In this document: piece after piece, positions 21,357-33,810 of the stretch
Position numbering within the stretch: position 1 is the stretch's first letter
How the letters are laid out: each line of letters opens with the position of its first letter
Assembly (NCBI GenBank): GCA_014058105.1
Contig: JACGCM010002331.1
Span: forward strand, 930,001-994,000
Source: Kingdonia uniflora
Taxonomy: Eukaryota; Streptophyta; Magnoliopsida; Ranunculales; Circaeasteraceae
Reading direction: 5' to 3'
DNA length: 64,000 nt
Translations under genes and position numbers: made by a program
The notes under the pieces: generated by a model
The model's database searches: none
Told to the model about the DNA's origin: nothing
The model's input: only the letters and a program-made list of their open reading frames with translations

Positions 21357-22900
21357 GTGAAAACTAAGCGAGCAACTTCAACAATACAACAAGAGTTTGC
21401 CTCCACCGAACCAGATCAATTAGCAGAATTAAGGGCAAACCTCGATGCTGAAATGATGAAACGAAGCGATTTTAAACACCAGTTGGACCAAGATTGAGAA
21501 CTTCGTAACAAGGAGTTGGAGGAAGAACATAGAATATGACAGTTGGAATCCAAATGATATGAAGAACAGATGGCTATTCTCTAAACTACTTTGAAAGCTC
21601 TGCAAGATAATCAATAGGGACCAACTCCTCGAGACAGAGAAGTTGTGCCACTGATTCTAAAATATCAGCATGAGACAGACTGGGACCTAGGGGAGCTATG
21701 ATTGAAGGGGCAGCCAGACAAATATGTAACAATCTTTAAGAACCAGAAGCCTCAGCCCATCTGGGATGCGAAGATCAACTCGAAACTAGCAGAGGATGCC
21801 GACACTCAAAACGACAAGGAGAAGAGCCACGCCCTCCAAACAGGGTACCGGTCAGGGAAAGGTTGAGCGAAGGTAGTGGTAATCATAACCCAAGGCCAGC
21901 ACTATAGTCGGTTCCAGTACCACGCCAATATGTAACATAGGAACACATGGACCAACGAATCAAAGAACTCATAGAAGCCTAAACTCTTTGCAATAATAAC
22001 GAATTGAGCAAACTATAAGGGAGTCTGATAGCTAAAGCACTATTCAAAATGGAAGCTCTAGCAAGGTTCTATACTCCAAAGATTCGTAAATGCAAAGGCA
22101 CTGATCTAGGAGAGCACGTCCAATAGTTTTGAGATTCATTGGGATTGTATTTGAACTTAAATCATATTTTATGCCACTTGTTCGCAACAGGTCTCCAGGG
22201 AGAGCCACTCCGATGGTTTTATTCTCTACCTGAAGATTTTATCTCTACATTCGGCCAGTTACAAAAACTCTTTATGAAGACCTATGCGCATAACAAGGAT
22301 AGGGAAGAGAATCTGTACACAGTCATTAGTCTCGAGCACTCTCAGGGAGAGAAGCTAGAAGTATTCACAAAGAAGTTTCGCAAGCTATCCAGAAATGTGG
22401 ATAACTTAGATCATAAGACTACAATCTCGCCCTTCACTAATGCCCTGCATATTAAATGTAAAGTGAAATAACATTTGTTTTTAAACAACCCTATTACCTT
22501 GGAGGAAATGATTGAAAAGGTAAATAGGTATATCGATCTAAAAAGGATGATGGCCGAAATGCATAAGTCTACTAAAAACTTCAAAACAATAAAAGGTCCA
22601 AACACAGATAGAAACGGTGATCGAAGCAACAGTGAATAAGGCAATACAAAGCGAGCTAAAACAGAAGAGGGCAAGAATCAAAAGGGGAACTTACTATCGA
22701 AGTAAGATCTTAGAGATCTACCCAATGTTAACAAATGACAAGATCTTCTACAACGCTCAACCCATAACCAATAGAAGGAAAGCCCTACTGCAAACACCAC
22801 AAGGTTGCACACCGCGACACTAGCAGATGTCACACCGTATAGAGATTGATGGAATACATTTTGAAGGATGGAAGGATACACAAATACATCATCAACCTAT
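21357..22900 (+). pseudogene. gag of the Tat-like element, decayed
   Basis: Starts MVKTKRATSTIQQEF with an N-terminal charged helical segment. The central retrotransposon gag domain is clearest at 22139-22471 (ATGLQGEPLRWFYSLPEDFI, FGQLQKLFMKTY, ENLYTVISLEHSQGEKLEVF), where family members read W-[FY]-x-LP. Several stops precede and follow. A second copy of this protein lies on minus at 32714-34370. Gag forms the particle; this copy cannot. Confidence 0.75.
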
Positions 22901-23047
22901 AAGGATACAAAAATGGGAGCTACAAGAAGCAGGTCGACATCATTCAAATTGAGGGAAATTCTGAAGAGAAGAACCTGCACCATCTTTACGTTAACCAGAT
23001 GATCGGGATTCACCAGATCGAGATTGAATATATTTAAATGAAGAAGT

Positions 23048-23450
23048 TTGACACATTTCCATGATCTTGCAGTACTTGATAAAGAAGCCAAGCTCACGCC
23101 TGAGTCAAGTCAAAAGCGAACTGGCATTTCATTTGAAGATTACGACGTAGACCATGTAAAGTTTCCACATCACGACGCGCTTGTCATCATGCTGAAAATG
23201 AAAAACTTCGCCAGGCACACAATGATGGTAGATACGGGAAGCGCTACAGAAGTCCTTTTCCAGAGTACAATCGAGCAAATGGAACTTATAGAGAAGGTGG
23301 AACCAAGCGACCTGGATCTCAGCGGATTGAATGGATCTAAAGAAGAAAGGGTAGGAAGTATCGTTCAACCTATAACAGTTGGACCAACAACCCTCGACGT
23401 TACATTCTATGTGATTAACGTAAAGTCTCAATACTTAGGGATATACGACA
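23048..23450 (+). pseudogene. Retroviral-type aspartic protease of the Tat-like element, 3' truncated
   Basis: Encodes MMVDTGSATEVLFQSTIEQM with the D-T-G active-site triad, then DLSGLNGSKEERVGSIVQPI and TLDVTFYVINVKSQYLGI. In the inverted copy (about 32230-32680) the protein continues as IMGR after YLGI; here the match breaks off at about 23450, which marks the left junction of the 11.2-kb foreign block. Confidence 0.75.
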
Positions 23451-23494
23451 TCATGGTTTATATCAAATTTATTAAATTTTGTTATTTTAAATAA

Positions 23495-24600
23495 AAAATT
23501 TTACTACGAACCAGGGCGCTACCACGAAGCATATTTGAAATAGAGGTTGGGTAAATGGATATATGTTTCCTCAGGGAACTTTTTGCAGTATATTCGCAGT
23601 CTCATTAACCAACTCGAACTATTCAAGATGGAAGCAATCAGAAGGTTTATTTTTATTTTTTCTGATTAACCATTAGTCCTCATGATTGTTTTATATTTTT
23701 GGATATTTTAAGTTTTCTAGAAAGCAAGAAAAACAAAACTGCCTTGTATAACTGTGTTGTACTTTCTACAATGCGTTTGTAAGCAGCCTGGACTGGCCAG
23801 CAATCGTACTAAATGGGAGTCCATGGGTGAACAAAAGATTTGCTGCCCAGTCTACTGCTTCTGAAACTATGGATTGAGGTATTGACTCGCATGTTGCTTC
23901 TACATTTTCCCCCGTAACTACAAAAAAACTTTGAGATAAAGCTTTTTCTATGTTACAAAGGTACGAGTCTTCTCGTTTTCTGAACATAATACAGCTGACT
24001 TACCCGAACTCGTGAGCGAATTTCTTATATAAACTTCTTCTTTGACTGCTCTAAGCTAGGTAAGTGCTTTAGGTCATCAACTCTCTGTCATTATTAGATT
24101 ACTTACCATGATGGCAATATCAAGGTTTCACCTGTATTTCGTAATTTTTCTCCTCACCTTGATTCACATGCATCCTCAAACTAGGCAAGTGTATATAGGG
24201 TTTAAACAAATAATTGAGATATCAACAATTAAGTCGATTTGGCTACTAAAGTTTGATAAATAAATAAAAATATATTAAAATAAAATTGTGTTAGTATGAT
24301 GTTTAGGGAAAGATTATAATACTTCTTCAAGTCGCTCATAAGCATATCTTTTCGTAATTACACTAAAACCTCTATATAATTATCCTCATAGGTTAATATT
24401 TTTTTTGTTGATAGGAAATTGTGGTTCCAAACCTTACTAAGGATAATTTTTTAACTCTAAATTGTAATCTCTTTATATTAGTCCAAGAATGTAATGGTCC
24501 AATAATATTAATTATAGAGGTATTACAGTATTAAGGAATTTAAAGATTAAGTCTGCAAAATATTATAAATAGACGCTTAAGCTTACTAAAACTTAATTGA
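23495..24600. other. Unassigned segment left of the F-box pseudogene
   Basis: No clear TE ends. On minus, 23987..23770 has a protein-like stretch ending EAVDWAANLLFTHGLPFST, which faintly resembles the C-terminal helix of the RNase H domain in plant LINEs; the call is weak. The part near 24590 has a TTTTTCAG acceptor just before the F-box start, possibly the end of a leader intron of that gene. Confidence 0.3.
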
Positions 24601-24634
24601 TTCTCTCTTGTTTTTCAGCACTTCCAATTGAGCA

Positions 24635-26031
24635 ATGAATAATTGGTCTGAATTTCTAAAGGAGCTCCTAGAATTAATTGGATCGCGGGTTGTAGTAAGG
24701 GACATCGTTAGTTACATCCAATTTGGAGCAGTATGTTATGGAGATATGTTTTTTATGGAGAGGCCTAGGTAAGTACCTCTACACGTTCCCTGGATCTTGA
24801 TATCGTTCGACAATGAGAAGAATTCTTGTACCAAACATAGGTTATACAACATCGTAGATAACAAATTTTATCACCATAGGGAAGTTGAGGAGGATTTCAC
24901 CCAATTTTTCTGCAGATCTAGTCATGGTTGGTTGGTTGTTGTAGGTTGTAGTACAAAGAATCTTATACGCGTTTATTTACTAAATCCAGTTACAAGGAAA
25001 CAAATCCCTATACCATCTATGACCACAATTCCCTTGAAAGGGGGAGTTATGTTATCTAAATGATGTTGAGGATTACATTGTCATGGCTTTTGCGGATGTG
25101 GAGTCATGGAATAAAAAGCTGGTATTTTAAAAACTAGTTGATGAAAAATTGAGTGTGGTACAAAACCAAAACCAAGGATATATCAAAAATCTTGTTTATT
25201 ATGACGGATTGCTATACACCATTGATGGAGAGATGACTTCCGTAGTATTGTGATCTTTATAACTCAACAACTAAGCATACTACTATACCAAAATTACCAA
25301 CATTCGATATTAGGGGATATTTTCAACTCCGTCTAATAGAGTTATTTGGTAACCTATCATTACTTGGGTTCGTCATTAACGATCTTGATATTTTTTTAGG
25401 CATGAGGAAGGTGGCCAAGATTGGGTAGAATGGGGGGAAAGCCTATGTGATTCAACACTTTTCTTAAGTACCAATGCTTCATTTGTCTTTCTTGGCTTCC
25501 AGTCACCTTAAACTGATACAAAATTGCAGTTACCAACTTCTGAAAACCTTTAAAGGCGATTACCAAACCCTCAACTATGACGTGTTGAGATATAGTCCCA
25601 CATCGGACGCACATAGCCTTGTAACTCAATATATAATATCCTGGGGCTACTCCACTTAAAGCCAATTGGTTTTGAGATAGAACCTCCAGTTCTAATATGG
25701 TATCATAGCAGATCTTTCTTCTACGGTGTTAAGCCCAGCAGCCCACGTACTACTCTGTGTCACCCAAATATTCATCCATGCATTAAGCTTATAAATTATG
25801 CCACACATAAGGGGGCGTGCTGAGATATAGTCCCACATCGGACACACATAGTCTTACACACCTCAAAATATAAGATCCTGGGGCTACTCCTTTCATAACC
25901 AATTGGTTTTGAGATGGAACCTCTAGTTCTAATACGACGAAAACAAGATGGAACATTTCTCAGTCTTCAAACCATGTATACGATATTGTGACCTGATGGA
26001 TAAGATATGGTTTACGCCTTCACTATGGTAG
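24635..26031 (+). pseudogene. F-box/DUF295-type gene, broken and split by a TRIM
   Basis: ATG at 24635. The N-terminal F-box-like segment NNWSEFLKELLELI is followed by VSYIQFGAVC; a stop at about 24770 and frameshifts follow. The DUF295 body is recognisable: PWILISFDNEKNS, YNIVDNKFYH, SSHGWLVVV, LLNPVTRKQIPIPSM (24790-25050), later DWVEWGESLCDSTLFLSTNA and SSHLKLIQNCSYQL (25400-25530). A 352-bp TRIM (25583-25934) interrupts the last part; joining the flanks gives NYDENKMEHFSVFKP and the typical end DKIWFTPSLW with TAG at 26029-26031. Such proteins are SCF ubiquitin-ligase substrate adaptors. How it came to lie inside the 26-kb element is unclear. Confidence 0.75.
25583..25934 (+). mobile_element. 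TRIM (terminal-repeat retrotransposon in miniature)
   Basis: LTR1 25583-25697 (115 bp) and LTR2 25818-25934 (117 bp), both starting TG[TC]TGAGATATAGTCCCACA and ending GTTCTAATA. Primer-binding site TGGTATCATAGCAGA at 25698 (Met tRNA type). Short polypurine tract AAGGGGGCG before LTR2. Interior 120 bp without coding. Flanks TGACG (25578-25582) and CGACG (25935-25939) form the target duplication, one mismatch. Confidence 0.88.
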
Positions 26032-27059
26032 AGGATTATATATGGAGGAACAACTTGTAGTGTGTTTGTATTTTTTTACCGTTTGTTATATTCAATAGGC
26101 CTAGATTTGTCAATGTTTCATTTTATTTCTTTTTAATGAGTTATTTATCACTATCATTCTAGAATTTTACTCTCGAGTATTATTTTAATGGTATAACATC
26201 TCATTTCATCAAAATCTCCGATTTTATTACCATTGTGTGACACCCGCTCTCTTCATGCTGACTAAAAGCTTTCTCCAAGTCAAAAAATGTTTTTTGGTTT
26301 GTTTTACTTTAATGGCTATCTTTGATTTTGTAGCTTTTGGGCAATGATATATTTGCATAAAAATGAAATCAACATATACACCACTGATCGAACATGAATT
26401 TGTTTGTAACAAGAATAATTTCTAATAGGGAAATGAAGTTTCAAAATTATCAAAATAGTTCTATCATGGTATAGTGTTGTGGGGAGATAAATTATATACT
26501 ATGAACCGATAACTAGATTTGTTTGGTACAAGCACTAAAATTCATGAGGTACTATACTAGACAACCATGGTGGCATGGCCTTAGGTCTATTAAAGCCTCT
26601 GTGCGACTGTATCCATTATTTTCTAACAGTTACATGGTCTTCAGTGCTAACTCGGATGGGCCTTTTTTCTTCTTCTCTCGAAGAAATGAGAACTTGCACG
26701 TTGAATCCACACCCCATTACCTTTATTACAGAGGACTCAAGTTTAAACTATAAACCCAATATTGATCATTAAGCCAAAGACGAAAGTGCGTCTCCTTAAA
26801 AACATAAATGTCTCATTCAAGATTAATTAAGGCATGCTCTTCTTTAAGCAAGCAAGCTTTGATGGTTCACCTATGGAGAAAAACCAGAAATAAGGCTAGC
26901 CTACTTCAAGAGTACATATCTTTAAGGTCGTCATTAATTTCACAGTTTGTGTCATTTATAAAGTCGCCATTCGATTTGGCATATTTACACACACAGTCAA
27001 TAGTGTCACTGTTTTACTCGTTTCCTACTTTCTCTCTCTCTCTCTCCTAAAACTGTGTA
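26032..27059. other. No recognisable feature
   Basis: AT-rich sequence between the F-box pseudogene and the antisense coiled-coil remnant. Contains a CT microsatellite near 27030. No coding signal or TE terminus recognised. Confidence 0.4.
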
Positions 27060-27089
27060 AGAGCATGGGTAGGCAAGCTGATGGTTAAT

Positions 27090-28300
27090 CGAATGGCAAA
27101 CTGTGTAAGAGTATAAAAGAACACACCGAGAAGCTTCAAAGTCGGATTGGCACGCTAATGGTTAAGGGTAGGCAAGCTGAAATAGCTCAATACCGTATTC
27201 AGGTGCTAAATAGATCAAAGGGATAATCTCGAGTTGATCTTCAGAATTGTGGAAGCAAACTAGAACGACTAAAACTGAAAATTATTGAAAAAGATAATGA
27301 GCTGAAGGTGGCTCGAGAAAATCTATCTGCCTAGGAAGCTGTAGCCGAACATTTGCATATAGCCCTACCCGCCAAGGATATGGAATATTAGGGGATGCAA
27401 CAGAGGTGTGACGAGTTATATAAGAGGGTGGCACGATTGAAGACCGAATTAGTGCAAGCCAGCGCACATGTCAAGAAAGCCGAGGCTAGAGAGTGCTTGA
27501 GGAGGAGTAGAACTGATGTTAAAGTTCCTCTAGTCTAAGGGGATGTAGTTAACCTGTCAGGTCAAATTAGAGAGCAGGAAGGTGACGTAGCTTGAATTCA
27601 AGGGCATGTGCAGAAATGGAACGCAAACTTAAGAGAATGCCAGCACAAGTTAAATGTTGCTCTTGTTATGGAGATGGTCTTGGAAGGCAAAATCAGGGCA
27701 AATAAAATTCTGATGAAGAAAAAAGATGATTTGTTAAGGGATAATTCGCCCAGGGAAGAGCTGAATGCAAAAATTGAGAGACTTCGAGCCCATGTGGTGG
27801 ACCTAGAGGCCATTAATCAGGCTGAATCAGTAAAATTTGTCAAAAAATTGGAAGAGACTATAGCTTTTGATGCTTAGACAGAAATGGAAATGACATATCA
27901 AAAGAAATTGTATGCGACTTTAGAGTCACGCCTCGAGAAGGTAAGATCTCACTTTTCAAGGATTGCTGTAGCTCATGCATCACGAGCAGACCTGTTAAAG
28001 TCGACCGTTACATATTTTGTTGAGGAAGTAAAAAGACTTGAGTTAGAATGAGATACCTTGTTCAAGAGTTTGTCTGACAAGAGATGTATTTATAGAGTCT
28101 ATATAGATCGAGGTAACTGTATGGCCTTCATGGAAACAAATTTAGGCCCTCGACCTGCTGATCTGATAGGGAGGGGCAGAGTTATTGCAACTCGCAAACT
28201 GAATTCTGATTGACCTCCTACTAAAGGGAAAACATGGTTGACATCCCAACAGCAGAAAAGAATCCATTGTAATGTGGCCTTAAAAGAAATTGTATATGTC
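27090..28300 (+). pseudogene. Antisense coiled-coil ORF of the inverted Tat-like copy
   Basis: On the strand opposite to pol. Heptad-rich, charged protein, e.g. GSKLERLKLKIIEKDNELKV, KRVARLKTELVQASAHVKKA, and the open stretch 27608-27877 (REELNAKIERLRAHVVDLEA), then LYATLESRLEKVRSHFSRIA. It ends near FMETNLGPRPADLIGRGRV. Three or more stops interrupt it. Position, strand and coiled-coil character match the minus-strand region at 40670-43660 downstream of the plus copy's integrase. Tat-lineage elements are known to carry antisense ORFs here; their function is not established. Confidence 0.7.
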
Positions 28301-28690
28301 GCAAACATATTGAAATAGATGAAAGCTAGTATGACATTTGCCTTTATCTTATGTCTGGTAGGGTCTTTGATATAAAACCAGTTTTACATTTATTCTAATC
28401 GCAGAGATGGGCTGAGTTAGCCAAACCAAGTGAGTCTTGATTTAACTATAGTAATGTTGCAGACATATTGAAAGAGATAAAAGCTAGTAATACCTTTGCC
28501 TTATCTTATGCCTGTTAGATTCGTTAATATGAAACAAGTTTTAGCATTTTTTTCAATCATAGAAATTTAGTAGAGTCATTCAAACTGAGTGTTATCATTG
28601 ATTTAACTGGTATAAGATCGATTAAAAGCTAGTATTATCTATGCTTTAATCTATAGAATGTGGTTGAATCTACGTAAGTAGAGAGATGTT
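28290..28690. repeat. About 156-bp tandem repeat, 2.5 copies
   Basis: Units begin at about 28299, 28454 and 28611. The shared blocks are ACATATTGAAA[TG]AGAT, AAAGCTAGTA, TTTGCC, CTTATCTTATG, and GATTTAACT. They lie between integrase and the antisense ORF of the inverted copy, where Tat-group elements often hold tandem arrays. Confidence 0.75.
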
Positions 28691-28849
28691 GTGAAAAACT
28701 TAAAAGTTTCATTGAACAGTTCAAAATTTACATTGGATGGAGATGAAAATCTCACTTTTGGAATTAAAAAAACAAAAGCGAGAAATAGAATTGGAGTAGT
28801 AAGATGCTTAACGATAGTACCGTTTTAGTCGCCTAGTGTTCCAAGGATT

Positions 28850-29950
28850 TGAAATGGGGATTCCTTCTTCTGTTATGAGATAATATAATCCCAGACCTGA
28901 GAGACCTATGATAATGAATAGACTCTCCCAATTGTCGGCTAATTTTCCAGCTTGAGGCTCATTGAGATGTTGAGGAATCTCTCTGAGGACAAGATCGTCA
29001 ATTTAGAAGGTACAGTTTCTGCCTTGGCTGCAGTACGACCTGGCTAGCATATGATGATATCGACCTAGGTTAGCGATGGCGCGTTCCTTGGTTTTATCGA
29101 TCATCTTAAGGTTGCAAGACAATTTGAACTTATTTTCCTCGTCAGTCAGTTCATGATCTTGAACTGGATGATGATATTTAGAAGGAATGACAGCCTCAGT
29201 ACCATAGGCAAGGAGGAATGGGGTGTATCCTGTTGACTGCCTGGGAGTGGTACGATATGCCCATAGGACATAAGGTAGTTCTCGAACCCAATTCCCTTTT
29301 TTCTGTGAGTGAAGCCATTTTTTGAGTCTATCCACGATGGTTTTGTTGGTGATTTTGGCTTGGCTATTGCCTTAAAGATAGTAAGGATTGGATGGTGAAT
29401 AGATGATATTGTGTTGGTTGAGGAAGGTTACAATTTTTCTCCCACAAATTGGGGCCCGTTATCGATATGAATTAGGTAGAGGCACCTAAACCGAGTGATG
29501 ATGTATTCCCAGATAAAAGAGATGACCTATTCTTCTCTTGTTCGACATAGTAGAACTACTTCTACCCATTTCGAAAAATAATCGATAGCCACGAGTAGGT
29601 GACGGCGGTTACCTGGAGAGTTAGGGAATTCGTCGACGAGATCAAGTACCCATCTTTTGAATGGCCAGAACACCTTACTTGCATGGAGCTCGAGCGTAGG
29701 GGCATATATCATCTGTATATGCCTTTGGAAAGTATCATATCTGCGTGAGTACTCCTCTGGTTGCTTGTACATGCCAGGCCAGAATACTCCTTGTGTAATA
29801 GCTATGTTTGCTAGTGATCAACCTGCGGCATGGGGGCCACAAGTCCCTTTATGTAATTTAAGGAGCATTTCATCTGCTTTTGGTTTTGAGAGAAACTTGA
29901 GGTAAGGCCCCGTGACTAAATGGCGATAAAAGGTACTGTTTTGATTAGTG
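28850..29950 (-). pseudogene. Integrase of the inverted Tat-like copy
   Basis: Blocks on minus: YKQPEEYSRRYDTFQRHIQM, KVFWPFKRWVLDLVDEFPNS (first catalytic Asp in LDLVDEF), LLVAIDYFSKWVEVVL, then 29335..29003 with LKKWLHSQKKGNWVRELPYV, LWAYRTTPRQSTGYTPFLLA and YGTEAVIPSKY. The loss of several codons and frameshifts between blocks makes it inactive. Confidence 0.85.
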
Positions 29951-30149
29951 TAGCGCTTCGAGTTATTAGTTAGCTATCGGCGCTCGTTTGAATTTGTTGG
30001 GAGTGGTCCGTTACAACTATTATTGACACCGAGGTAGGCTAAGAAAGGCTTTCGCCAATCGTTGTCTCCCCCTTTATCACCCCTATTATTGATCGTGCAT
30101 ACAAAAATGTGATCAATACTGGGGGTTGAAATGATTTTGATCTAGAGAT

Positions 30150-30740
30150 ATCGAGCTTCTGTACCTAAGACCCTGGCTAGATATGCCAAGGAATCGGCGT
30201 GCCTATTTTTACCTTAAGGAAGACAATCAAGAGTTACTTTCGCGAACTTGCTCAACCTATCTGCAACGAGGGCTGCGTATTCAATCATTCTTCCATTCTT
30301 CTTGTATTGCTCAGAGTAATGGTGGACGATGAGTAGTGAATCTGTGTAAACTGAGAGTTCGGGGATATCGAGCTTAAGAGCGAGGTCCAGTCCATGAATG
30401 AGAGCTTCGTACTCGGTAACATTATTTGAGGCCTCAAAATCCGAGCTGATTGATTTCTTAATTCTGTCATTGGAAGGTATAATCAAAATGATTCTAATTC
30501 CTGACCCTGCGGGTTTTGCTGATCTATCCGTGAAAAGTCTCCACCCCATTGTTGAGATCCATTCAGCTCGCTCGTCAAATGGTTTGGTGGGTAGATCTTC
30601 GATAGCTTCTTCTCTAAAGTCAGGGTCGTGCTCCTCCCACTCGGGACCCTCCACTGGAAAATCTGCAAAAAAAATTGGCAACGGCCTGACCCTTTTCGGA
30701 ATGACGTTGTTCAAACTTGATATCATGTTCTCCCAAACTG
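30150..30740 (-). pseudogene. Second (archaeal-type) RNase H of the inverted Tat-like copy
   Basis: Open over 170 codons (30726..30214). It begins with the linker FFADFPVEGPEWEEHDPDF and then WRLFTDRSAKPAGSGI (first catalytic Asp in F-T-D), NNVTEYEALIHGLDLAL (Glu in the helix), and LSVYTDSLLIVHHYSEQYKK (Asp in Y-T-D-S). The extra RNase H after the pol RNase H is a hallmark of the Tat lineage. Confidence 0.85.
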
Positions 30741-30779
30741 ACTGACCACTGTTACACTCTCCTTGATTTTTCTATCCTG

Positions 30780-32150
30780 GATAGAACTTCTCAAAGTGGG
30801 TAGCTCGTCATGACTTTGACTGAATGAGCTTAAAAATAGTGCTTGAGTTTCTGTGAAGTGTAAACAAAAGTGAGAAGAAGTTTCTCAATTTTAGAGTACC
30901 TCGTTTCCGCAGAAGTGAGGGTTTTGCTGATGAAGTAAACTGGTTTCTCGATTTTCCCTTCAAAGCGAATGAGAACCGAGCTGAGGGAAGTATCTATGAC
31001 TGCTAGGTAGATAATCAGTTCCTCATCATCTACTAGGGTGCTCATTATGGGAGACCTCCCCAAATAGGTTTTGAGATCGTAAAAAATTGCTTCGCATTCT
31101 GGTGTCCATGTGACCTCTGTATTTGGTTAAACTTTTCCTCGTTTGGTACAACTGTGGAGTAATAGGAATAGCCAACGACAGCAGTCTGAAGATTTAGAAA
31201 CAAAGTGGTTGATAGCGGCAATCTTGTAGGCAAGTTTATAAACATCTTTTGCAATTTTTGGAGATGGCATGTTAAGAAGATCCCGAATCTAATATGGATC
31301 GGCCTCAATCCTTTTCTTGCTTATGAGGTGGCCTAGAAATTAGCCAGAATGTACCCCGAATTGACACTTATCAGGGTTGAGACGCATCCTGTAAGATCGA
31401 AGGATGTTGAATATAGTGTTGAGATCTGAGATGTGATTGGCTGAATGTACGTTCTTGCACAAGAGATCGTCGATATAGGCTTCAACGACTTTCCCTAGAT
31501 GTACTTTGAACATAGTAGTTATCAACCGTTAATATGTGGCAACCGTGTTTTTGAGTCCAAAGGGCATGACTTTGTAGCAATAAAGACCTTTTTCTGTGGT
31601 GAAAGTTGTCTTTTCTTGATCTTCTTCCAAAAGTTGAATTTGATTGTACCCCGAAGCAGCATCCATCAGAGATAGGTGGTCGTGGCCTGTTGTAGAATTG
31701 AGGATCTGATGAATGTTGGGAAGAGGGAAAAAAAATTGGAGTATGTTTGTTTAGATCGGTAAAATTTACGCAAACTCAGACTTTTTCGTTCTTCTTTGGG
31801 ATAGCGACAATATTGGATATCCAGTCTAGATATTTGGCTTCTCGAATGAATCCTACTTTAATCAATTTTTTGATCTCGGTGTTAACTTCATCTTAAAGAT
31901 AAGGTAACAGTCGTCTCTATTTTTGTTTAACCGCCGTAGCGCTGATGTTGATGGCTAATTTGTGACATGCCTTGGCCGGATCGACCCCAGGCATTTCTTC
32001 GAAAGACCACGCAAAAATGTCTTAATTTAGTTGCATGAACTGAATAAGAGCATCCTATTCACGCTGAACCAGCTTAGTACCAATGAAAGTACCTCTTCTA
32101 GGTTCATCAATGTTGATATATTATGTGGGCTTTTCCGTGGAAGGTAGATC
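30780..32150 (-). pseudogene. Reverse transcriptase and first RNase H of the inverted Tat-like copy
   Basis: Fragments in three frames: HLSLMDAASGYNQIQLLEED, GLYCYKVMPFGLKNTVATY, the catalytic box EAYIDDLLCKN (Y-I-D-D) in 31525..31340, MRLNPDKCQFGVHSG, then LGHLISKKRIEADP. RNase H continues at 31063..30830 with LIIYLAVIDTSLSSVLIRFE, KPVYFISKTLTSAETRYSKI and EKLLLTFVYTSQKLKHYF. Frameshifts near 31330, 31130 and 31060. Confidence 0.85.
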
Positions 32151-32229
32151 GTTGAGGTGATCAGCTTCCTGTAATTGTTATGCAGCAAATCTGTCAGAAG
32201 TTTTTAGGATAGCAGAGCCGGTATTTTCA

Positions 32230-33810
32230 CAAGCTCAAGAGAGCTTCTGACTACCCCTGATCTCATAAATACCATTTTCGTGTTTGAATTAGAGTGCCTG
32301 ATAATTGGTGGAAGCGATTGCTTCCATATTATGAATCCAGCAGCGGCCCATAATCCCGAGATAACGGGATTTGGCATTTATGATATAGAAGACGACGTCG
32401 ATGGTGGTTGGTCCTTCGGTAATAGGTAATATGATCTTGCCTACTCATTCTTCTCTGGAACCATTAAACCCACTGATATCGGTGTCACTCTGAATAAATT
32501 GGTCAGCCAAATCCATTTGGTAAATAGTACTCTAAAAATGAATCTCAATACCGCTTCCAATATCGATCATCATCATGTGCATGACAAACTTCTTCATTTT
32601 GAGCATTATCACTAACACACCATGATGTAGAAATTTGATATGGCTAGTATCACAATCTTCGAAGGAAATCCCGAGCCAGTAATTGCTTGACTCAAGAAGA
32701 AGCTTAACTTCTTTTAAGCTTCTTTGTCATGAGGTGTGAGATCGCAGCATTCAGATAATCTCCAGTATTTGGATCTGTTAGAATTGGTAATCTGATTGAT
32801 TTTGATTATGTTGTTGTGGTGCATATGGTAAAGATGTTTCTCCTCATCTTGATTATTGATCTGAAAAACTTCAAGCTGCTTCTTATAGCTGCCATCTTTG
32901 TATGATTCCAGGTCGACAATATATTTAAACATCCGTCCCTCTTTAAAAATATATTCGAGTAACCTCTGTAAAATATAGCAATTGTCAGTAGAATGATGGT
33001 TTACCTTGTGATGTAGACAATATGGTCGACTATCAATTGGTTCTAGTGGTTGAGAGACGCAGTAGAGCTTATCCTTCAAAAGTAGTAGAAAAATTGCGGA
33101 GATTCGGATGTTCATCTTTGGGAGGATGGGTTTTTTCGATGGAACGCCTTGTCGAAGGTAGCCAGTGTTACCCTTGGTACACTTCTGATCTACCTGTTCC
33201 TCCTTTGGAGAAGTGGTTCAATCTGTAGATGGGCCTTTGGTAGAGAAGACAGATTTAGTAGATTTTTGTCGCTCAGACATCATCCTCTTCAGGTCCACAT
33301 AACTATTAACCTTGGTGATTAAATTATCCAAGGCCACATGTTTGTTGGGGAAAAGGTGTTATTTGGTCTTAGAGTCGAGCTGGAGAGCGTTGGTAAAAGA
33401 AGTAACAACTATTTTCTTATCGAGGTTATCCACTTTACGCGCAAGCTCTAAAAATTTCTTTGCAAAATCCTCGAGCTTCTCTCTGTGTGACTGTTTAAGA
33501 CTGATAAGAGAATATAAATTCTCCTCTTTGCCCCTGTTGTAAGCATTTGTCTTAATGAACTGTTTCTGCAGTTGGTCGAATGTATATATGGAGTCCTCAG
33601 GGAGATAATGGAACCATCGGAGTGGTTCCTCCAGTAGACTTGTGGCAAACAGACGATAGAGGATGTGGTTGAGGTTGGTGTATAACCCCAATGAATCATA
33701 GTACTGTTGAATGTGATCTTTCGGGTCAGTACCTTTGTATTTACGAATTTTTTGGAGTATGGAAACCTTTTGGTATCCCCATATCGAATAGTTCTTTGGC
33801 AATCAAGCTT
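32230..33810 (-). pseudogene. gag and protease of the inverted Tat-like copy
   Basis: Gag is open for 147 codons at 33802..33359 (RKYKGTDPKDHIQQYYDSLG, FATSLLEEPLRWFHYLPEDS, EENLYSLISLKQSHREKLED). Its C-terminal part at 33115..32714 has YCLHHKVNHHSTDNCYILQR, a C-x2-H...H-x4-C-type knuckle. The protease follows with MMIDIGSGIEIHF (D-I-G instead of D-T-G) and GRCWIHNMEA. The coiled N terminus of gag reaches about 34370 (LTKDWELREKELYTE). Confidence 0.8.

Noticed and set aside
25583..25934. Possible Cassandra-type TRIM with 5S rRNA sequence
   Set aside because: LTRs of 115 bp lack 5S rRNA A/C boxes; ordinary TRIM instead.
24635..26031. Functional F-box gene
   Set aside because: Stop near 24770, several frameshifts and a TRIM inside the coding sequence; kept as pseudogene.
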